Positions 36,971-42,748 of a stretch of DNA of 42,748 nt are shown piece after piece. The position numbers and the translations under genes were made by a program. The notes under the pieces are model-generated. The model worked only from the letters and a program-made list of their open reading frames with translations, was not told the DNA's origin and did no database searches. Position 1 is the first letter of the stretch. Each line of letters begins with the position of its first letter. Source of the DNA: Nitrospira sp. (lineage in GTDB: Bacteria > Nitrospirota > Nitrospiria > Nitrospirales > Nitrospiraceae); contig JAOUHJ010000025.1 of the NCBI GenBank assembly GCA_029865225.1, positions 1 to 42,748 of the forward strand, read 5' to 3'.

Positions 36971-37921
36971 CTACGGCATCCACAGATACATGAACTGTGG
37001 CGTCCCCCCTCTCACAAACGAAGCCAGATCAAGCTCTGCCAAGCCGGCCAGGGCACCAGGGGCCAGGAGCCTGGAATAGACATTATTGGAATATTCTCCT
37101 GGGCGCTGGTACGTTACAACACGGGCTTCGGTAATCCCCGCCTTCTGCTTAGCCAATTCGACTGCGTCTTCCAGATACCCGATCTCATCGACCAACCCTG
37201 CCGCCTTGGCCTGCTCACCTGTGTAGATTCGCCCATCAGCCAGTCGTTTGATCTGCTCCATCTGTAGGTTGGATCGGCCTTCCTGCACGATGGCTAAGAA
37301 TCGTTGATAGAACGAATCGATGAGTCCTTGGAAAATGGCTCGTTCTTCCGCCGTCATGGTTCGAAACGGCGAGCCCATATCCTTGCGGGGTCCAGAGGTC
37401 ACGGCAGTCGCCTCTACTCCGATCTTTTCCAACAACCCTTTGGCATTCACCGTAAGCATAATGACACCGATACTGCCGGTGACGGATGAGGGATGGGCCA
37501 GGACGGTGTCGGCAGCCGCGGCAATATAGTATCCCCCGGATGTGCCCATATCCATGATGGACGCGATGATGGGAATCTTTCGCGTCGCTTTGAAGGTCTT
37601 GAGCTCATGATAAATAATGTCCGACGCCGTGACCGTTCCACCGGGCGTATTGATGCGAAGGACGATCGCTTTGATATTCTCGTCCTTTGATGCCCGAGTC
37701 AGCTGTTCTTTCACGCTTGCAATCATACTCGGTGCCGGGCGGAATCCCTCTTTCTCTTGAGAGCTGATGACTCCGGAAATTTCGATCAGCAACACCTTTG
37801 CTTTTCCAGTCCCATCGACCTGCGCCTCTTGCAGAGGCCCAGGTCCAGGGAACAATGGAAAGTTGAAGGTGCAGCCCGACACCAACAGTCCTATCACGGC
37901 CATGACGAGACAATTACGCAT
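36971..37921 (-). CDS. sppA: Signal peptide peptidase SppA, predicted lipoprotein
   Basis: From the ATG at 37921 the product has 316 residues and a lipoprotein signal ending VSG-C17. The protease domain has the S49 features: [14 protein letters not shown], the nucleophile S128 in [17 protein letters not shown], and the base K180 in [12 protein letters not shown]. The start overlaps carA's stop by eight bases, with a GGAGAA Shine-Dalgarno upstream; the open frame extends to 38056 only because it overlaps carA. Most SppA enzymes are anchored by a membrane helix, so the lipid anchor is notable. Signal peptides left by LepB would be its substrate. Confidence 0.9.
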   Translation of the reverse strand: MRNCLVMAVIGLLVSGCTFNFPLFPGPGPLQEAQVDGTGKAKVLLIEISGVISSQEKEGFRPAPSMIASVKEQLTRASKDENIKAIVLRINTPGGTVTASDIIYHELKTFKATRKIPIIASIMDMGTSGGYYIAAAADTVLAHPSSVTGSIGVIMLTVNAKGLLEKIGVEATAVTSGPRKDMGSPFRTMTAEERAIFQGLIDSFYQRFLAIVQEGRSNLQMEQIKRLADGRIYTGEQAKAAGLVDEIGYLEDAVELAKQKAGITEARVVTYQRPGEYSNNVYSRLLAPGALAGLAELDLASFVRGGTPQFMYLWMP

Positions 37922-39092
37922 GTTGTTTCTCCATGAGTCGCACGAATTCGTCGAATAGGTAGGAGGCATCATGAGGCCCCGGTGCCGCCTCCGGATGGTA
38001 CTGCACCGAAAAGACCGGATGGTCCATACAGACCATGCCCTCGATCGAGTAATCATTCAAGCTGATATGCGTGAGCGATAGTGATCCGTAGCGTGTCTCG
38101 ACCACCGGCGGCGCCTTCGGCACTTCGCGAATAGGCCCAGGCCCCTGCACGGCGAAGTTATGATTCTGCGACGTGATTTCTACTTTTCTCGTCCGGAGAT
38201 CCATCACGGGATGGTTGGCACCGTGGTGACCGAATTTCAGCTTGTAGGTCTTGAGGCCAAAGGCTAAGCAGAGAATCTGATGACCGAGACAAATGCCGAA
38301 TATGGGGAAACGCCCGATCAGGTCCTCCACCGCCTTGACCGCATAGGGCACACCCTCCGGATCACCGGGACCGTTGGAAAGAAACACTCCGTCCGGCCGT
38401 AGCGCCGCGACCTCTGCGGCAGACGTCGCGGCAGGCACAACCGTCACGTGGCAACCGACATCCACCAATCGCCTCAATATATTGTGTTTGATGCCAAAGT
38501 CATAGGCCACCACTCGCCAACGAGTAGGCCTTTCATCAACTGGGCCCTCTATTGCCGTTGCCGGAATCCAATCGCCCGACCCCGTCGTCCATTCGTAGGA
38601 ACGCGCGCAAGTGACCTCGGTTGCTAAGTCACGGCCAATAATACTGGGGGCCTGCTTGGCCCGACCAACGGCTCGTGTTCGATCCGAATCGAGATGCGTA
38701 ATGATGCCCTGTTGTGACCCATGCTCCCGCAGATGTCTCGTCAAGGCTCTCGTGTCGATTCCTTCGATCGCGACGACCTTGGCTTCTGTCAACATCTCCT
38801 GAATCGTTTGTTGACTTCGCCAATTGCTGACGAGGCGACTGGCCTCCAACACCACGAACCCTTCAGCCCACGACCTCCGTGATTCCATGTCTTCGGGGGT
38901 CACTCCATAATTGCCGATGTGAGGGCACGTCATCGTAATGATTTGCCCCTTGTATGACGGATCAGTCAGGACCTCCTGATAGCCGGTCATAGCCGTATTG
39001 AAGACCACTTCGCCGACCGTTTCCCCTTCGTAGCCTAGGGCACGGCCTTCAAATACCGTCCCATCCGCCAGTGCTAACAACGCCTTTTTCAC
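37914..39092 (-). CDS. carA: Carbamoyl-phosphate synthase small subunit CarA
   Basis: The 392-residue glutaminase subunit feeds ammonia to CarB. The CarA-specific N-terminal domain ([33 protein letters not shown]) is followed by a class I amidotransferase with the nucleophile Cys in GICLGHQ and the HPE motif in [13 protein letters not shown]. The start overlaps the DUF4149 gene by four bases (39089-39092). It overlaps sppA downstream by eight. Both subunits are in the same operon but 2 kb apart. Confidence 0.97.
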   Translation of the reverse strand: MKKALLALADGTVFEGRALGYEGETVGEVVFNTAMTGYQEVLTDPSYKGQIITMTCPHIGNYGVTPEDMESRRSWAEGFVVLEASRLVSNWRSQQTIQEMLTEAKVVAIEGIDTRALTRHLREHGSQQGIITHLDSDRTRAVGRAKQAPSIIGRDLATEVTCARSYEWTTGSGDWIPATAIEGPVDERPTRWRVVAYDFGIKHNILRRLVDVGCHVTVVPAATSAAEVAALRPDGVFLSNGPGDPEGVPYAVKAVEDLIGRFPIFGICLGHQILCLAFGLKTYKLKFGHHGANHPVMDLRTRKVEITSQNHNFAVQGPGPIREVPKAPPVVETRYGSLSLTHISLNDYSIEGMVCMDHPVFSVQYHPEAAPGPHDASYLFDEFVRLMEKQHA

Positions 39093-39610
39093 TGTTCTCG
39101 TCCACCCTGATCAATCGACTGTTTCGCCTTGATCCCAATCAGAATCAGACCCAAGATGAGATTCACCATGTACAGCGACCTGATGGGCATCAAGACACGA
39201 AAGAAACTTTCCAATGCCGCCCTTTTCTCCGATTCATCCTTCGTTGCAAATGCCAGTGCCTGAAGCTCCGCAGCATAGGGATGCAAGACTATGATAATGA
39301 GCCCCGCGATCATGACCATGACAACAAGCACAACCATCTCGGTACGTCCGACTGCAATCCCCGGATCCCTGCTCCACCATCGAAGCCAAGCGCCGGCACC
39401 AAGAATCGCGCCGGCACCGATGACAAAACGTTGGTACCCCTCGAACGCCTTGGTCAAGAACATTCCTCCGGAATCCTGGCCTCCGAATGTGTTGAACACA
39501 GCCGGAATGACCGCCCCACTGAGTACGATCATTCCTCCGACCCATACCGCAAGAGCCACCCATTCCAGCGCCACACACCCGATCTTCCCCCAACGAGGCA
39601 CCGGTCGCAC
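39089..39610 (-). CDS. DUF4149-like membrane protein
   Basis: This 173-residue protein has about four hydrophobic segments, near residues 12-33, 52-70, 83-104 and 145-163. The start is basic (MRPVPRWGK). It fits the DUF4149 pattern in which a short N-terminal helix carries W-V-G-G ([19 protein letters not shown]), and a conserved loop with F-E-G-Y-Q-R-F. Its function is unknown. It sits four bases after pyrC and overlaps carA by four bases, so it is cotranslated with pyrimidine enzymes, but I see no functional link. Confidence 0.75.
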   Translation of the reverse strand: MRPVPRWGKIGCVALEWVALAVWVGGMIVLSGAVIPAVFNTFGGQDSGGMFLTKAFEGYQRFVIGAGAILGAGAWLRWWSRDPGIAVGRTEMVVLVVMVMIAGLIIIVLHPYAAELQALAFATKDESEKRAALESFFRVLMPIRSLYMVNLILGLILIGIKAKQSIDQGGREQ

Positions 39611-39614
39611 GGCA

Positions 39615-40898
39615 CTACGACTCCACCGCTGCCTCGAACACGACTCGACCGCCTACAATGGTCACATTCACCCGTCCTTTGACCTTCCAACCGGCAAACG
39701 GAGTATTCCGGCTCTTGGATCGAAACTTTGACGGATCGACTTCCCATTGTTCCTGCTGATCGACGACGACCACATCAGCATCCGCACCGACCGTCAGTGT
39801 GCCCTTGTTGAGCCCGAACGCCGCCGCCGGTGCCGACGTCAGCTTCTGCACGGCTTGCTCAAGAGACAGGACGCCTTCCTCCACCAATCCCAGCGTCAAG
39901 GAAAGCGCCGTTTCAAGGCCCACGATTCCAAACGGAGCCTCAGTAAAGTCCTGTTGCTTCTCCTGCGTGGCATGGGGAGCATGGTCCGTCGCGATCACAT
40001 CGATCGTGCCGTCCCGCAATCCATCCTTAATCGCTTGAACATCGGTCCAGGTGCGTAACGGAGGATTCATCTTGGCGTGTGTATTGTACCCACGCACCAG
40101 CTCTTCCGTGAGCGTGAAATGATGCGGGCACGCTTCTGCCGTGACAGGAATCCCTCGGCTTTTCGCCTCACGGACCATCCGAACCGACCCAGCCGTACTG
40201 ATATGGGCCAGATGGAGCCGGGCTCCGGTGAGCTCTGAGAGCGCCAGATTGCGCGCAACCATGACATCCTCAGCAGCGGCCGGAATGCCGGGCAACCCAA
40301 GCTCGGTCGAAATCAACCCTTCGTTCATGCAGCCGCCTTCGGCCAGATGCAGATCTTCGCAATGGTCGACGACCGTGAGGCCAAACGCCAACGCATACTC
40401 CATCGCCCGCCGCATGACCAAACTGTTCATCACCGGTTTCCCATCGTCGGAAATCGCCACACAGCCGGACCGTCGCAAGTCACCAATCTCCGCCAACTCC
40501 TTGCCTTCCGATCCTTTGGTGATGGCGCCGATCGGCAACACGTTCGCCAGACCAGCCAATCGAGAACGTTCAAGGATGAACTCGGTGACCGCCTGATTGT
40601 CATTGATCGGACTCGTGTTCGGCATGCAACAGACCGTCGTAAAGCCTCCGGCAACCGCTGCGGCGCTGCCACTCTGAATCGTCTCCTTGTACTCAAACCC
40701 CGGTTCCCGAAAGTGGACATGCACATCAACAAACCCTGGCAGCACCAGCTTCCCATTCGCGGAGATCACGCGACTCCCAGCAGGTGCGGAAAGGTTTGGG
40801 CCTACCACCGCAATCTTCCCGTTCTCAATCAGCACATCAGCCGTTCCGATGAATCGGCCCGGGTCAATGACATATCCATCTTTAATGAGAATCGACAC
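39615..40898 (-). CDS. pyrC: Dihydroorotase PyrC (class I)
   Basis: The 427-residue amidohydrolase closes carbamoyl aspartate to dihydroorotate. It has PGFVDVHVHFREPG for the first zinc ligands, and CMPNTSPI and HLAHIST further on. TAEACPHHFTLTEE and DVIATDHAPH complete the active site. This is the longer (class I, AllB-like) form. It lies 31 bases after pyrB and four bases before the DUF4149 gene. Confidence 0.95.
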   Translation of the reverse strand: MSILIKDGYVIDPGRFIGTADVLIENGKIAVVGPNLSAPAGSRVISANGKLVLPGFVDVHVHFREPGFEYKETIQSGSAAAVAGGFTTVCCMPNTSPINDNQAVTEFILERSRLAGLANVLPIGAITKGSEGKELAEIGDLRRSGCVAISDDGKPVMNSLVMRRAMEYALAFGLTVVDHCEDLHLAEGGCMNEGLISTELGLPGIPAAAEDVMVARNLALSELTGARLHLAHISTAGSVRMVREAKSRGIPVTAEACPHHFTLTEELVRGYNTHAKMNPPLRTWTDVQAIKDGLRDGTIDVIATDHAPHATQEKQQDFTEAPFGIVGLETALSLTLGLVEEGVLSLEQAVQKLTSAPAAAFGLNKGTLTVGADADVVVVDQQEQWEVDPSKFRSKSRNTPFAGWKVKGRVNVTIVGGRVVFEAAVES

Positions 40899-40929
40899 CG
40901 AACACTCCTCTCTGACACACGTCCATGAT

Positions 40930-41853
40930 CTACGAATTTGCTCCGGACATCAGATACAGCACTCCCATCCGCACCGCCACCCCGTTGGCCACTTGATCAA
41001 GAATTACGGAAGACAGGCTATCGGCCACATCCGGTGCAATTTCGACTCCCCGATTGATCGGCCCTGGATGCATCACGATCACGCCGGCATCCGCGAGCCG
41101 TACCCGCTCCGCCGTCAATCCGTAGAGCCGGGAATATTCCCGGATCGTCGGAAAGAGTGCTCGCCCCTGACGTTCCAATTGCAGCCGAAGCATCATAATG
41201 ACGTTCACATCGCGTAGGCCTTTATCCATATCGTGGTACACTTTGGGGCCAAGTTTCTCCACACCCCACGGCATCATCGTCGGAGGTCCGACCAGACGCA
41301 CTTCAGCACCAAGCTTGACGAGTGCGAAAATATTCGAACGCGCCACACGGCTATGCGACACATCCCCCACAATCGCCACACGTAATCCCTTGAAATTCAT
41401 CCCTCGCTGCCGAATCGTGTACAGATCGAGCAAAGCCTGTGTCGGATGCTCGTGCCATCCATCGCCGGCATTGATGACGGATGACTTGACCCCCTGAGCC
41501 AGTGTTTCAGCCGCACCAGCTGATGAGTGGCGCAACACAATGATGTCGGCTTGCATGGCTTCGATGTTCCGAGCCGTATCGAGTAGTGTCTCCCCCTTCA
41601 CGACGCTGCTGGAAGAGGGCGCAAAGTTGATCACGTCGGCACTCAATCGCTTGGCCGCCAACTCAAAGGAGGTGCGGGTTCTTGTGCTGGGCTCAAAGAA
41701 CAGATTCACGACCGTCTTACCCCTGAGCGCCGGGACCTTCTTGATTTCTCGCCCTGTCACTTCCTTGAACGAATCGGCTGTTTCCAGGATGAGCGTGATT
41801 TCATCCGCCGACAAAGGAGCAAGACTCAACAGATCTTTGCGCTTGAGGCTCAT
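40930..41853 (-). CDS. pyrB: Aspartate carbamoyltransferase catalytic subunit PyrB
   Basis: The 307-residue enzyme joins carbamoyl phosphate and aspartate. The carbamoyl-phosphate loop is [19 protein letters not shown], with [15 protein letters not shown] as the second loop, and further motifs are HPTQALLD and [12 protein letters not shown]. No regulatory subunit (PyrI) is present. It follows pyrR by 13 bases, so it is the second gene of the operon. The length is normal for PyrR-associated forms. Confidence 0.97.
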   Translation of the reverse strand: MSLKRKDLLSLAPLSADEITLILETADSFKEVTGREIKKVPALRGKTVVNLFFEPSTRTRTSFELAAKRLSADVINFAPSSSSVVKGETLLDTARNIEAMQADIIVLRHSSAGAAETLAQGVKSSVINAGDGWHEHPTQALLDLYTIRQRGMNFKGLRVAIVGDVSHSRVARSNIFALVKLGAEVRLVGPPTMMPWGVEKLGPKVYHDMDKGLRDVNVIMMLRLQLERQGRALFPTIREYSRLYGLTAERVRLADAGVIVMHPGPINRGVEIAPDVADSLSSVILDQVANGVAVRMGVLYLMSGANS

Positions 41854-41866
41854 ACGACCCTCCGCA

Positions 41867-42463
<597 letters not shown>

Positions 42464-42478
42464 TCAGACCTCGGACAT

Positions 42479-42512
42479 AAAAAAACCTCCTCACTGAGCT
42501 GTAGTGAGAAGG
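42479..42512 (-). terminator. Intrinsic terminator (attenuator) in the pyr leader
   Basis: On the minus strand, CCTTCTCACT and AGTGAGGAGG pair completely (ten base pairs with one G-U) around a seven-base loop, followed by seven T. It sits 46 bases before pyrR. The 5' arm CTCACT is complementary to AGTGAG in the PyrR-binding loop upstream, so the two structures exclude each other. Confidence 0.85.
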
Positions 42513-42550
42513 TCGGGGTTAAAACCGGCCATGGCCGGACGGAGATTCAT
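42491..42550 (-). CDS. Putative 19-residue pyr leader peptide
   Basis: The frame reads MNLRPAMAGFNPDLLTTAQ and stops at TGA (42491-42493). An AGGAG Shine-Dalgarno at the right distance precedes it, and that sequence belongs to the PyrR-binding element. The stop lies within the 3' arm of the terminator hairpin. A second very short frame (MSEV, 42464-42478) with GGAGG from the hairpin follows. Ribosomes on these could affect terminator folding. No pyrimidine-rich codon bias is obvious. A real product is unproven. Confidence 0.5.
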   Translation of the reverse strand: MNLRPAMAGFNPDLLTTAQ

Positions 42551-42556
42551 GATTAG

Positions 42557-42582
42557 CTCCTTGCTCACCTCACTGGATGAGC
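42557..42582 (-). promoter_or_regulatory. PyrR-binding RNA element
   Basis: On the minus strand the sequence TCCAGTGAGG, then TGAGCAAGGAG, matches from memory the conserved loop of PyrR-binding sites (CCAGAGAGG...GCAAGG). The arms GCTCA and TGAGC form a five-base stem closing a ten-base loop. It lies about ten bases into the predicted transcript, upstream of a terminator, as in Bacillus-type pyr leaders. Confidence 0.75.
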
Positions 42583-42597
42583 ATTAAAGGTTGGTGA

Positions 42598-42626
42598 ATC
42601 TTACTGAACCGCCCCATTTATGTCAA
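42598..42626 (-). promoter_or_regulatory. Sigma70-type promoter of the pyr operon
   Basis: On the minus strand, TTGACA (42621-42626) is followed after 17 bases by TAAGAT (42598-42603). The transcript would start near 42591 and give a leader of about 157 bases before pyrR. The -35 is in the tip of the putative IS21-like element. Confidence 0.75.
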
Positions 42627-42748
42627 GCGATAGCCTCTTCCAATATGAAATGAGTCTGAAGCCGGGTCGTATTTCCAACGAGAAATGAGTCTGAGCGGCG
42701 GCTGTGCTGAATCGGGCATGATGCCAGGCATGGTGATCGACATGGAAG
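42621..42748 (+). mobile_element. Putative left end of an IS21-like element
   Basis: The end begins TGTCAAGCGATAGCC at 42621. Two 22-base repeats, 42638-42659 and 42673-42694, differ only at three positions (TTCCAA-TAT/CGA-GAAATGAGTCTGA). Tandem terminal repeats of this kind are typical of IS21-family ends. The element would continue beyond the window. Its boundary at 42621 is inferred from the TG that IS21 termini usually start with. Confidence 0.45.
42718..42748 (+). CDS. Possible start of istA-like transposase (cut by window edge)
   Basis: Two consecutive ATG codons at 42718 and 42721 open a frame reading MMPGMVIDME to the edge. The position, about 100 bases inside the terminal repeats, fits the istA start of IS21-family elements. 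No Shine-Dalgarno is clear, and ten residues do not identify a family. Confidence 0.3.
   Translation, partial: MMPGMVIDME

Noticed and set aside
37922-38056. N-terminal extension of sppA by 45 codons
   Set aside because: It lies in carA and would bury the lipoprotein signal; the ATG at 37921 has a Shine-Dalgarno and a proper lipobox.

Overview
The window looks like a chromosomal segment of a Gram-negative bacterium with an LPS-bearing outer membrane. It carries genes for Kdo (kdsA, kdsB, kdsD) and heptose (hldE kinase domain), predicted lipoproteins and an outer-membrane beta-barrel. The PyrR-type control of the pyrimidine operon, the gene order, the moderately high GC and the MITE-like repeats make me think of Nitrospira or a relative (Nitrospirota). 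That placement is from memory of gene order, not from a search.

Layout. Positions 1-64 are the 5' end of a probable IS630-family transposase. A LuxR-type regulator with a degenerate receiver domain follows (224-895), then an unassigned stretch and a lone VapB-like antitoxin (1379-1594). From 9841 down to 1614 on the minus strand lies an eight-gene operon with a clear sigma70-type promoter at 9880-9908. It encodes a small helical protein, a MutL/GlmL-like ASKHA ATPase, a barrel-sandwich plus KOW-like protein, an FN3 and membrane protein, three further membrane proteins and a MEMO-like protein with an N-terminal PqqD-like domain. No glutamate mutase is present, so the ATPase probably serves a membrane complex of unknown function. 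This operon is my main candidate for an undescribed system.

Positions 9.9-17.9 kb are accessory. They hold an MNT nucleotidyltransferase antitoxin whose HEPN partner has been reduced to a stub, a BrnT/BrnA pair, a small beta-barrel protein, a 1.5-kb-residue-scale SF1 helicase with a C-terminal REase domain, and an unknown protein with a possible PD-(D/E)xK core. The last two may form a defence locus. plsY follows, then an esterase-like lipoprotein gene flanked by two inverted copies of a 124-125 bp MITE-like element. One copy sits exactly at the stop codon of pgsA.

From 28573 down to 20067 is the envelope operon lepA-lepB-hldE-kdsB-pyrG-kdsA-kdsD-pgsA, driven by a perfect-consensus promoter. 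Its -35 overlaps that of the divergent bioA-lhgO unit (28762-31364). From 42433 down to 31371 is a ten-gene operon: pyrR-pyrB-pyrC-DUF4149-carA-sppA-M48 protease-carB-greA-SAM hydrolase (DUF62). Its leader (42434-42603) contains a PyrR-binding loop, a leader peptide whose Shine-Dalgarno lies at that loop, and an intrinsic terminator. Upstream, from 42621, begins what looks like the end of an IS21-like element, which may supply the pyr promoter's -35 box. I found no rRNA, tRNA or CRISPR array.
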